From the NCBI GenBank assembly GCA_964036295.1, contig OZ038469.1, positions 11,052,067-11,116,066 of the forward strand: DNA of 64,000 bases. Direction: 5' to 3'. Under the pieces are notes generated by a model. The model saw nothing but the letters and a program-made list of their open reading frames with translations. It was not told where the DNA came from and searched no databases. Source of the stretch: Plumapathes pennacea (taxonomy: Eukaryota > Cnidaria > Anthozoa > Antipatharia > Myriopathidae). The stretch's first letter is position 1, and each line of letters opens with the position of its first letter. This document shows positions 35,101 to 45,704 of the stretch, piece after piece. The position numbers were made by a program, and so were the translations under genes.

Positions 35101-36192
35101 AGTAAGCCACAGGTTTCCTTATTCTTTCGATGTGTTAGTCGCGCCAGTCAACGCTCGCCGCTAAACTTCCAAGTCAGTTTCAGGCTGCGGGGATCTTTAA
35201 ATGGACTATTCATCACAATTTTTCATATGTAGGTGTTATCTCTGATTAAACCATTTAATTTTATGATTACCTCCCACTCGTTTGCACAGTCTGCAGCTCC
35301 AGGGACAACGGTCAATCATGTAATGAGAGTTGGTGATACAGTAACCTTTGTCAGATTCCCAGCTGCATTCCGTGCTGCGGTCATAGCAATCCAGGGGACT
35401 AATGAAAACTTTAAGAGACAAGTTAAAGATTTAAAATGAACTTACCGTAAATTCTTCGAATAGATGCCCTTCTCGAATAAGCGCCCCCCCCCCCCCCCCC
35501 CTCCCTCCCCCCGCGATACTTTTTAAGAGAAGAATGCACATGGTAACAACATGTATATGGTAGAACTCGCATACTCCCACTAGACATATATACTTAAACG
35601 TATACTTAAATTATTTGGTAAAACACCTAAACTCAGACCAGGAAAAAGAAAAGAAATTACAAAAAAGAAAGGAAAAGAAAGCAACGCAATTGAACTATAT
35701 TGGTATATATTGAATTTTGATGTCACACCCCAGACGTTTAAGCTGACATAAATACAAAAAAATTCACTGTTAAAGGAAAAATAATGCCAACATAACGTGT
35801 GCTTTATTCAAGTTTAGGGGATACAGATAGCTCGGAGTAGACGTTAGAGAGGTCGATAAGCTGACTAAGACAATCTATGGTCACCCAAAGGTTTATGTAC
35901 TTACTCTTTTTTGCATCAAATGTCTCTAGACTTGCATCTTCCCAAAAGGATTCTATAATTTGAATAGAGAAATCAGTTTAGGGCAAACAAATGTAGTTAA
36001 AACATGTTTAGTATCCAAACTACTAAAAGTAATGCTATTTGCTCTGTTTCCCTGAATTATGGTTGAACTCACTATGTGTTTTATAGCATAGATAAAATAA
36101 TATCTATGCTATATCAGTACGCTATACGTACCTTTTGCGAGAGCGGTTTCCACAAAGAAACATATGAACCATGATATTTCTTTTAGTTTCAT
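31932..36192 (-). CDS. ShK-domain secreted protein, gene C (six exons)
   Basis: Exons: 36132-36192 (signal peptide), 35905-35952 (short acidic linker), 35271-35408 (ShK I), 34518-34649 (ShK II), 33727-33974 (four-Cys ShK variant and Pro-rich spacer) and 31932-32156 (charged C-terminal exon). Lengths 61, 48, 138, 132, 248 and 225 sum to 284 codons. The first four introns are phase 1. The last is phase 0, using donor CAG/GTAAAG (33727/33726) and an acceptor AAG at 32158-32157. If that last intron is retained, translation ends at TAG 33699-33697 instead. Intron 5 holds a SINE and MITEs. The architecture parallels B2; the low-complexity tail is much shorter. Confidence 0.75.
32215..32497 (-). mobile_element. 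tRNA-derived SINE
   Basis: Reading right to left, a tRNA-like head carries an A box (TGTAGCCGAGTGG, 32491-32479) and a B box (GGTTCAAGTCC, 32450-32440), followed by a non-tRNA body and an A/T-rich end near 32215. It lies in intron 5 of gene C, on the same strand as the gene. Too diverged from a cloverleaf to be a working tRNA. Confidence 0.75.
32578..32794. mobile_element. piggyBac-like MITE, second copy
   Basis: Degenerate left end (CCAACTCTTTCACTCCTC); right end GGAGCGAAAGGGTTAA. Shares the interior AATTGATAGT..AATTAGCTGT with the copy at 27299. Confidence 0.6.
33322..33652. mobile_element. Nested palindromic MITEs (GCCAATTCAATAAA family)
   Basis: Two or three overlapping arms of the 30934 family, including ATTTTACAAGTTGG, ..TTTATTGAATTGGCCCC and a second ..TTTATTGAATTGGCCC, lie in intron 5 of gene C. 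Confidence 0.6.
33727..33974 (-). CDS. Gene C exon 5: four-Cys ShK variant and Pro/Thr spacer
   Basis: Phase 1 start, phase 0 end. The domain CPKW..HGWC..C..SCAKY has Tyr at the C6 position. A Pro/Lys/Asn/Thr spacer with NST- and NKT-type N-glycosylation sites follows. The frame stays open past the donor to TAG at 33699-33697, which would give a shorter isoform. Confidence 0.75.
34191..34268. repeat. Perfect hairpin in intron 4 of gene C
   Basis: The left arm ATATTATTGGAGAAAACTGC and the right arm GCAGTTTTCTCCAATATTAT are exact inverses, with GAACGTC / GACGTTT continuing the stem. A small fold-back element. Confidence 0.75.
34375..34469. mobile_element. Truncated piggyBac-like MITE
   Basis: Only the right part is kept, ending TAGGAGTCAAAGGGTTAA, in intron 4 of gene C next to the ShK II exon. 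Confidence 0.5.
34518..34649 (-). CDS. Gene C exon 4: ShK type II module
   Basis: 132 nt, phase 1-1. Six Cys with VWADEGDC and CKRSCQICGP motifs, close to the ShK II exons of B1 and B2. Confidence 0.85.
35271..35408 (-). CDS. Gene C exon 3: ShK type I module
   Basis: 138 nt, phase 1-1, using the acceptor CTTAAAG at 35410-35409; the nearer TTAG would give phase 2 and is rejected. Six Cys, with CPWSCRLC near the end. Confidence 0.75.
35484..35501. repeat. Poly-C tract
   Basis: About 18 C in intron 2 of gene C, followed by CTCCCTCCCC. Length may be unreliable in any assembly. Confidence 0.9.
35905..35952 (-). CDS. Gene C exon 2: short acidic linker
   Basis: 48 nt, phase 1-1, ATTATAG acceptor, GTAAGT donor. 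Encodes SFWEDASLETFDAKK, a Cys-free acidic/amphipathic spacer in the position of the 117-nt linker of A2 and B2. Confidence 0.6.
36132..36192 (-). CDS. Gene C exon 1: signal peptide
   Basis: 61 nt, ATG at 36192-36190, core SWFICFFVETALA, phase 1 end at GTACGT. Confidence 0.75.
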
Positions 36193-36585
36193 TGCTTTAG
36201 GTGTTGCTAGTTTCCTGAAGATTTAGCAAAACCACACATTTTTATTAAAACAGACAAATGGGATTTTTTCACTCTGAAAATGCAAAGTTATTTTACTACA
36301 ATCGTAAGAAAAAGAATGAGCAGAATTAAGAATTGTATAAAAGAAACACAATTTATATTTGCCTTTCCCACCAATCATCTTCTCACCGATCAAACATCTT
36401 GATTACAACTCTTTTGGATGTTTTGATATTGATTTTCACATCAGGCCATCCCACTAACTGTAGAGACTAACTTAAAAGTTAAAATCAACAGTACAAATAT
36501 TGGTAAGAAACAGTTATTGTTTTGCAAGAGTAAAAGGTCAAACACTTGTTTCCCTGTGTAAATAACGAATATCTCCTCAGAGGTT

Positions 36586-36660
36586 AAAAAATTGAATTTA
36601 ATACTTGACTGCTGCCATGTTTCACATCTTTGTACGGATCAACAATGTTGTCACTGATGG
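36586..36660 (-). pseudogene. Possible GPCR N-terminal relic
   Basis: A short minus-strand frame reads SDNIVDPYKDV and, after about 20 nt of extra sequence, VLNSIF-stop. GPCR1 begins SNSIVDPHVDVLNSFF. Nucleotides also align (GTTGATCC, GTATTAAATTC). Nothing homologous to the helices follows. May be a truncated duplicate or chance. Confidence 0.3.
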
Positions 36661-37240
36661 TCAACAGAAATTGTTGTGCGAAGTTTACTGATAAAGAGCA
36701 AACTGGAAAAAGCTTGTCTTTCACTGATTTGATCACGAGCGAGTAACGTATCATGTCCGCATGTGTGTTACAGTGTTTGACTTTTCTCACTATAAAACCG
36801 GGGCTAAAACCAAAACATACGGCTGGGTTTTCAATACAGCTATGGACAAGTTTCATAACTTACCTTAGAGAAGACTACTGTTCATTGTTTCCACATTTCA
36901 AATATGATGTCACTGATAGAGTGGGCGAAAATAGCGAACCTGTTTATTAACTGCCTGTTCAGCCGTAACGACCCTGGATTCACTTTTGAGATGAATATTG
37001 GAAGATAGATATTGGACTTGCGGACTGTTCATAATCTGATATTCAACGGTACGCATGTACTGAAACCATATTAGTAAACTTGAAGAATGATATGATAAAT
37101 GATATTCGTAGCTATAGATTTAGACAAATATAAATGATCGAACTGTGCGCTATTTTCTTCTTTTACTGAGCAAGGTCACTTGTGTGCAAATACTACCAGC
37201 TGGGTGATATAACAAAAAACCGTGTTTAATATTTAAATAC

Positions 37241-40200
37241 TATACTGTTAAAACATCACATGTTAAAACATCACACCTTTCGAGCAACGGACCCAAATTT
37301 AAGCTGCTATATCTTGCCAACGGATGAAGATAGATACAGCAAATGTATTGGAATAAGTCTTCTTATAGTCCAAAGAAGGTTTGTAAACTGTTAGACCGCG
37401 CGTCGTGAGAAATTAAAGCAATTTAGAGCAAATCATGCACTAATTAAAACATCACACCTTTCGAGTAATGGAGCCAAATTTAAGCTGCTATATCTCGCCA
37501 ACGGATGAAGACAGATAAAGCAAATGTATTGCAAAAAGGCTTGTTATAGTCCAAAGAAGGTTTCCTGAGAGTTTCAATTAAGAGTTTTCAATTTTTGACA
37601 AAAAACCCTGTACTATAGCTTCTGTATATTGTCAAAATCCGGTCATTTTATGACCATCTTAGAATCGCATGAAACTTTCAGGAAACGTTCCTGGGACTAT
37701 GCCCACAGCTTTTGCATAGCTTTTGTAAACTATTAGGCTGCGCATCGTGAGAAATTAAAGCAATTTAGAGCAAATCATGCACTAATTAAAACATCAAACC
37801 TTTCGAGTAATGGACCCAAATTTAAGCTGCTATATCTCGCCAACAGATGAAGACAGATAAAGCAAATGTACTGCAAAAAGTCTTCTTATAGTCGAAAGAT
37901 AGTTTCCTGAAAGTTTCTGGAGTTTTCAATTTTAGACAGAAAAAACCCTGTGCTATAGCCTTAGTATTTTGTCTGAAAGAATCGCATGAAACTTTCAGGA
38001 AACGTTCCTGGGAGTATGCCAATGGTTTTAGCACAGTTTTTATAAACTTTTAGACCGCGCGACGTGAGAAATTAAAGCAATTTACAGCAAACAATGCACC
38101 AATTAAAACATCACACCTTTCGTGCAATGCAGCCAAATTTAAGCTGTTATATATTGAAAACGGATGAAGACAGATAAATCAAATGTATTTCAAAAAGTCT
38201 TCTTATAGTCGATCCAAACAAGGTTTCCTGAAAGTTTCTGGAGTTTTTAATATTTTGACAAAAAACCCTGTGCTATAGCCTTGAAAGTTTCAAGAGTTTT
38301 CAATTTTTGGCCAAAATCGGCAAAAAACCCTATAGTCTTAATATTTTGTGAAAATTCCAACATTTTTCGACCATCTCAGAATCGCATGAAACTTTCAGCA
38401 AACGTTTGTGGGACTATGCCGACGAAGTTTACATAGTTTTTGTAAACTTTTAGCGCGCGTCGTCGTCAGAAATTAAAGCAAATTACAGCAAATCAAGCAC
38501 TAATTAATTCATCACACCTTTCGAGTATAACTGCTATATCTCGGCAACGGACGAAGATAGATAAAGCAAATGTATTGCAAAAAGTCTTCTTATAGTCCAA
38601 GGAAGGTTTTCTGAAAGTTTCAAGAGTTTTCAATTTTTGGCCAAAATCGACAAAAAACCCTGTGCTATAGCCTTAGTATTTTGTCAAAATTCCAACATTT
38701 TTCGACCATCTCAGAATCGCATGAAACTTTCAGGAAACGTTTGTGGAACTATGCCGACGAAGTTTGCATAGTTTTGTAAACTTTTAGCGCGCGCGTCCTC
38801 AGAAATTACAGCAAATTACAGCAAATCATGCACTAATTAATTCATCACACCTTTCGAGTATAGCTGCTATATCTCGGCAACGGACGAAGATAGATAAAGC
38901 AAATGTATTGCACAAAGTATTCTTATACTCCAAGGAAGGTTTCCAGAAAGTTTCAAGAGTTTTCAATATTTTGACAAAAAACCCTGTGCTATAGCCTTAG
39001 TATTTTGTCAAAATTCCAACATTTTTCGACCATCCCAGAATCGCATGAAACTTTCAGGAGACGTTTGTTAGACTATGCCGACGAAGTTTCCATAATTTTT
39101 GCAAACTTTTAGCACGCGCGTCGTAAAAAATTACAGCAAATTACAGCAAATCATGCACTAATTAATTCATCACACTTTCCGAGTATAGCTGCTATATCTC
39201 GGCAACGGACGAAGATAGATAAAGCAAATGTATTGCACAAAGTATTCTTATAGTACAAGGAAGGTTTCCTGAAAGTTTCAAGAGTTTTCAATTTTTGGCC
39301 AAAATCGGCAAAAAACCCTGTGCTATAGCCTTAGTATTTTGTCAAAATTCCAACATTTTTCGACCATCTCAGAATAGCATGAAACTTTCAGGAAACGTTC
39401 GTGGAACTATGCCGACGAAGTTTGCATAGTTTTTGTAAACTTGTAGCGCGCGCGTCGTGAGAAATTACATCAAATTACAGCAAATCATACACTTGTTAAT
39501 TCATCACACCTTTCGAGTATAGCTGCTATATCTCGGCAACGGACGAAGATAGATAGAGTAAATGTATTGCAAAAAGTCTTCTTATAGTCCTAGGAAGGTT
39601 TCCTGAAAGTTTCAAGAGTTTTCAATTTTTGACAAAAAACCCTGTGCTATAGCCTTAGTATTTTGTCAAAATTCCAACATTTTTCGACCATCTCAGAATA
39701 GCATGAAACTTTCAGGAAACGTTCCTGGGACTATGCCGACGATGTTTGCATAGTTTTTGTAAACTTTTAGCACGCGCGTCGTCAGAAATTACAGCAAATT
39801 ACAGCAAATCATGCACTAATTAATTCATCACACCTTTCGAGTATAGCTGCTATATCTCGGCAACGGACGAAGATAGATAAAGCAAATGTCTTCCAAAAAG
39901 GCTTGTTATAGTCCTAGGAAGGTTTCCTGAAAGTTTCAAGAGTTTTCAATTTTTGACAAAAAACCCTGTGCTATAGCCTTAGTATTTTGTCAAATTTACA
40001 ACATTTTTCGACCAACTCAGAATCGCTTGAAACTTTCAGAAACGTTCCTGGGACTATGCCGACGGAGTTTGCATAGTTTTTGTAAACTTTTAGCACGCGC
40101 GTCGTGAGAAATTACAGCAAATTACAGCAAATCATGCACTAATTAATTCATCACACCTTTCGAGTATAGTTGTTATATCTCGGCAACGGACGAAGATAGA

Positions 40201-43200
40201 TAAAGCAAATGTATTGCAAAAACTTATCTTATAGTCCAAGGAAGGTTTCCTGAAAGTTTCAAGAATTTTCAATTTTTGGCCAAAATCGGCAAAAAGCCCT
40301 GTGCTATAGCCTTAGTATTTTGTCAAAATTCCAACATTTTTCGACCATCTCAGAATTGCATGAAACTTTCTGGAAACGTTCGTTGGACTATGCCGACAAA
40401 GTTTGCATAGTTTTTGTAAACTTGTAGCGCGCGCGTCGTGAGAAATTACATCAAATTACAGCAAATCATACACTTGTTAATTCATCACACCTTTCGAGTA
40501 TAGCTGCTATATCTCGGCAACGGACGAAGATAGATAGAGTAAATGTATTGCAAAAAGTCTTCTTATAGTCCTAGGAAGGTTTCCTGAAAGTTTCAAGAGT
40601 TTTCAATTTTTGACAAAAAACCCTGTGCTATAGCCTTAGTATTTTGTCAAAATTCCAACAATTTTCGACCATCTCAGAATCGCATGAAACTTTCAGGAAA
40701 CGTTCGTTGGACTATGCCGACGATGTTTGCATAGTTTTTGTAAACTTTTAGCACGCGCGTCGTCAGAAATTACAGCAAATTACAGCAAATCATGCACTAA
40801 TTAATTCATCACACCTTTCGAGTATAGCTGCTATATCTCGGCAACGGACGAAGATAGATAAAGCAAATGTCTTGCAAAAAGTCTTGTTATAGTCCTAGGA
40901 AGGTTTCCTGAAAGTTTCAAGAGTTTTCAATTTTTGACAAAAAACCCTGTGCTATAGCCTTAGTATTTTGTCAAATTTACAAAATTTTTCGACCAACTCA
41001 GAATCGCTTGAAACTTTCAGGAAACGTTCCTGGGACTATGCCGACGATGTTTGCATAGTTTTTGTAAACTTTTAGCACGCGCGTCGTCAGAAATTACAGC
41101 AAATTACAGCAAATCATGCACTAATTAATTCATCACACCTTTCGAGTATAGTTGTTATATCTCGGCAACGGACGAAGATAGATAAAGCAAATGTATTGCA
41201 AAAACTTATCTTATAGTCCAAGGAGGGTTTCCTGAAAGTTTCAAGAATTTTCAATTTTTGGCCAAAATCGGCAAAAAGCCCTGTGCTATAGCCTTAGCAT
41301 TTTGTCAAAATTCCAACATTTTTCGACCATCTCAGAATCGCATGAAACTTTCTGGAAACGTTCGTTGGACTATGCCGACAAAGTTTGCATAGTTTTTGTA
41401 AACTTTTAGCACGCGCGTCGTCAGAAATTACAGCAAATTACAGCAAATCATGCACTAATTAATTCATCACACCTTTCGAGTATAGCTGCTATATCTCGGC
41501 AACGGACGAAGATAGATAAAGCAAATGTATTGCATAAAGTCTTGTTATAGTCCAAGGAAGGTTTCCTGAAAGTTTCAAGAGTTTTCAATTTTTGGCCAAA
41601 ATCGGCAAAAACCCTGTGCTATAGCCTTAGTATTTTGTCAAAATTCCAACATTTTTCGACCATCTCAGAATAGCATGAAACTTTCTGGAAACGTTCGTGG
41701 AACTATGCCGACGAAGTTTGCATAGTTTTTGTAAACTTTTAGCACGCGCGCCGTCAGAAATTACAGCAAATTACAGCAAATCATACACTTATTAATTCAT
41801 CACACCTTTGGAGTTCAGCTGCTATATCTCGGCAACGGACGAAGATAGATAAAGCAAATGTATTGCAAAAAGTCTTCTTATAGTCCAAGGAAGGTTTCCT
41901 GAAAGTTTCAAGAGTTTTCAATTTTTGACAAAAACCCTGTGCTATAGCCTTAGTATTTTGTCAAAATTCCAACATTTTTCGACCATCTCAGAATCGCATG
42001 AAACTTTCAGGAAACGTTCCTGGGACTATGCCGACGATGTTTGCATAGTTTTTTAAATTACAGCAAATCATGCACTAATTAATTCATCACACCTTTCGAG
42101 TATAGCTGCTATATCTCGGCAACGGACGAAGATAGATAAAGCAAATGTCTTGCAAAAAGTCTTGTTATAGTCCTAGGAAGGTTTCCTGAAAGTTTCAAGA
42201 GTTTTCAATTTTTGACAAAAAACCCTGTGCTATAGCCTTAGTATTTTGTCAAAATTCCAACATTTTTCGACCATCTCAGAATCGCATGAAACTTTCAGGA
42301 AACGTTCCTGGGACTATGCCGACGGAGTTTGCATAGTTTTTGTAAACTTTTAGCACACGCGTCGTCAGAAATTACAGCAAATTACAGCAAATCATGCACT
42401 AATTAATTCATCACACCTTTCGAGTATAGCTGCTATATCTCGGCAACGGACGAAGATAGATAAAGCAAGTGTATTGCAAAAACTTATTTGATAGTCCAAC
42501 GAAGGTTTCCTGAAAGTTTCAAGAGTTTTCAATTTTTGGCCAAAATCCGCAAAAAACCATGTGCTATAGCCTTAGTATTTTGTCAAAATTCCAACATTTT
42601 TCGACCATCCCAGAATCGCATGAAACTTTCAGGAAACGTTCGTTGGACTATGCCGACAATGTTTGCATAGTTTTTGTAAACTTTTAGCACGCGCGTCGTG
42701 AGAAATTACAGCAAATTACAGCAAATCATGCACTAATTAATTCATCACACCTTTCGAGTATAGCTGCTATATCTCGGCAACGGACGAAGATAGATAAAGC
42801 AAATCTCTTGCAAAAAGTCTTGTTATAGTCCTAGGAAGGTTTCCTGAAAGTTTCAAGAGTTTTCAATTTTTGGCCAAAATCGGCAAAAACCCTGTGCTAT
42901 AGCCTTAGTATTTTGTCAAAATTCCAACCTTTTTCGACCATCTCAGAATCATCGCATGAAACTTTCAGGAAACGTTTATTGGTCTATGCCGACGAAGTTT
43001 GCATGGTTTTTGTAAACTTTTAGCGCGCGTCGTCAGAAATTAAAGCAAATTACAGTAAATCATACACTTATTAATTTATCACACCTTTCGAGTTAAGCTG
43101 CTATATCTCGGCAACGGACGAAGATAGATAAAGCAAATGTATTGCAAAAAGTCTTCTTATAGTCCAAGGAAGGTTTCCTGAAAGTTTCAAGAGTTTTCAA

Positions 43201-43380
43201 TTTTTGACAAAAAACCCTGTGCTATAGCCTTAGTATTTTGTCAAAATCCGGTCATTTTTCGACCATCCCAGAATCGCATGAAACTTTCAAGAAACGTTCC
43301 TGGGACTATGCCAACGGTTTTTTTTTATAGTTTTTGTAAACTTTTAGACCGTGCGTCGTGAGAAATTAAAGGAATTTTGA
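37241..43380. repeat. Satellite array with monomers of about 325-335 bp
   Basis: The marker TCACACCTTTCGAG recurs at 37271, 37452, 37794, 38111, 38512, 38844, 39169, 39504, 39828, 40151, 40484, 40809, 41132, 41467, 41799, 42088, 42410, 42744 and 43079. Most spacings are 322-335 bp, with a short first unit (181) and outliers of 401 and 289. Central units are very similar; the left edge is more diverged. Every full unit contains nested inverted repeats: TTTCCTGAAAGTTTCA with its exact inverse, and inside it TTTTGACAAAA / TTTTGTCAAAA. No conserved reading frame. Confidence 0.95.
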
Positions 43381-43410
43381 GCAACTTTTTCTTATGCTAA
43401 TTTACTTGCC

Positions 43411-43516
43411 ACTCTCGGTTTCCACTCCCGATTAGCACTCCCTGTTATCTCTCACACTTACCAGCCAGATTATCACTCCCGATTTCCACTCTTGATTGCC
43501 ACTCCCGATTAACAAT
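43411..43516. repeat. Degenerate CCACTCCCGATT repeats
   Basis: Several imperfect copies of CACTCCCGATT / CACTCTCGGTT just right of the satellite. No function seen. Confidence 0.55.
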
Positions 43517-43519
43517 CTT

Positions 43520-44150
43520 GTGCCCAGGCGTTCTCTTTTTATCGAAATTTAACGTGCTATTCAACGCGTGTTTATTGGGTAGGGTAAACTATGCAAATTA
43601 ATTGTAGCTTAAACAAGCGAGTTTTCCAAGGGTAAAACCTTTGTCTTGCTTTCAGAGCCCGAAATTGGAAGTTGGCCAGATCTAGGGTAAAATCCAAGGC
43701 TTGGGTTCTGTGCAAGTTTATTACAATGTCAACATCATAGTACAACTCCACCCATACCACAATGTTCAAGACGATGGAAAAACACTATAATCGATTCTAT
43801 GAAGCGTTGCTTTATCCATCGCTGCTTTATCCATACGATGCACCAACAGATAATAATCATCGTTCTTACGTTTATTTACACCTAAATATAACCCAACAAA
43901 TTGGAATACTAAATATATTTGACGAAATTCATTTGTCTCGTATTAATTCTCGTTTTTACTTTTCCCTGTCAAGCCTGAAAGATAAAGAAAAGTAAATTAT
44001 TCAAAGGTAAGCCAGAGAAGTTTGAATGTTGCTTCTTACCTTTTGAACTAATAATAGGCAAATTTACGATGAATAAAATCCTGGCAAACTGTTCACATAA
44101 TGGCAGCTGTGAGCATCAACTGTGTAACATGTGAAATAATTATACTACTG
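43520..44150. other. Intergenic, no gene seen
   Basis: Short frames only. Part of it (from about 43740) is related to DNA at 51020-51140, downstream of gene E, and so belongs to the D/E duplication unit. Confidence 0.45.
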
Positions 44151-44152
44151 AG

Positions 44153-44345
44153 GCCCTGTTTATACGAGAAAAAGTTGTCCCGGCATCCAGGGTCACATCT
44201 CATCAACCGGGTGTCCCTGCCCTCAGGGTCACCTTCGGTTTATAAAGAAATGTATGAATAGTTTGGTGCGTGCAGGGTGACTCGGGGAGGAGAGTGACTC
44301 GGGTCCCCAGACCATCTTTTTCTCATAAAAACTAGACCTGAGTTT
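44153..44345. mobile_element. Fold-back MITE
   Basis: The left arm GGCCCTGTTTATACGAGAAA and the right arm (CTTTTTCTCATAAAAACTAGACC) are imperfect inverses, with GGGTCACC/GGGTGACT motifs inside. Confidence 0.5.
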
Positions 44346-44718
44346 ATGCTTGATACATAGAGATTGTCAGAGATATGAAGATATTCGAAGACTGTCAAAC
44401 AAGCGAACACAAACAAAAGTTGTCATGGAGCCCAAAAGTAGATACTTGGATCTTATACCTGTACTGCAACATGTAGCATTTTTTAAACAGTTTTTAAGTT
44501 CAATTCTTGCTTACATACAAGTACCATACAAATTCCATATTTCAGAATATTATTGGCGTGCAACAAAGTTCATAACTCTCATCAATTTCCACTTGTAAAT
44601 CAAACTATAACACAACTGCAGAACGTACGCCCTAAAAATCCGAATGTGTGAAGTTGATGCAATATTTTTTTAATCAAGCATGGACGTTAAATTTGGGTTA
44701 CAGTACACTCACCAACTA

Positions 44719-45704
44719 CTAAGCTACGGTCACCTGCTCCATCATGTTCGGCACGTTTTCTTTCTTAAAAGGTGGTGGTCCCTCGGTTCCAGGCTCAGGA
44801 TGGCTGATTGAGTAGGCCCCTTTAGGTCTTCCCTGCGCTTGGTCGGCACCATCAGGTTTGCCTTCACTAGCACTAGGTTGACTTGGCTCGGGCCCGGTTG
44901 GCTGGGGCTGTGTAGGTTCTTGAGGTTCTGTAGGTTGTACTTTAGTGTTTTCCCCAGCTGTTTCACCTTCTTCGGGCTTTTCTTGAGGTTGTATCGGGGT
45001 AGCCGGGTTTAGCGTGTTGGCATTTTGTGTGTTTGGAAACTGCTGTGGATACGGTTGGCCGTATGGTCCTGCTAGTTGTTGTCCGTATGGCTGTTGGCCG
45101 TATGGTTGTTGGCCGTATGGTTGTTGTCCGTATGGCTGTTGAGCAATTGGCTGTTGACCGAGGCCTTGCTGTGGGCCGTATTGTGGACCGCAAGGTTGTT
45201 GTTGACCGCATGGCTGCTGTTGACCGAATTGTTGTTGTTGTGGGCCGCAAGGTTGTTGTTGACCGCATGGTTGCTGTTGAGCGAATTGTTGTTGTTGTGG
45301 ACCGCAAGGTTGTTGTTGACCGCATGGTTGCTGTTGACCGAATTGTTGTTGTTGTGGACCGCAAGGTTGTTGTTGACCGCATGGCTGCTGTTGACCGTAT
45401 TGTTGTTGACCATATTGTTGTTGTTGACCGTATTGTTGTTGTTGACCGTAACCTTGTTGTTGACCGTAACCTTGTTGTTGACCGTAGCCCTGCTGCTGTC
45501 CGTAGCTTTGCTGTGGTGCATCGGCTGGGTTCTGTGCCCTATGTCCAAGTACTGCCTGATCAGCAATCTGTGGATGTTTCTTGATGAATTCCTTGCAGTT
45601 AAATTTACAGTGCTTCAGCATGTACGGCTGATGAAGCACTTTTTCGCAGAAGCCCTCTTTATTCCACAAGGGGCAGCGTGAGTCATCGTCCATAAGAGAA
45701 ATAC
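44719..45704 (-). CDS. Gene D terminal exon
   Basis: The acceptor is TTTTAG at 45706-45705, phase 1. The four-Cys domain DDDSRCPLW..GFC..C..NCKEF lacks C1 and C6. It is followed by the Gln/Gly/Tyr/Pro/Cys repeats, a Pro/Glu/Thr-rich spacer and the C-terminal motif shared with gene E. TAG at 44721-44719. Confidence 0.85.

Noticed and set aside
42488..42670. 60-codon frame in the satellite
   Set aside because: Not conserved between monomers.
37241..43380. CRISPR array
   Set aside because: Units of over 300 bp with no unique spacers, in a eukaryotic context; this is a satellite.
45027..45681. Val/Leu/Trp-rich and Asn/Thr-rich frames over gene D (and 51604-52086 over gene E)
   Set aside because: Shadows of the Gln-rich repeat in other frames.
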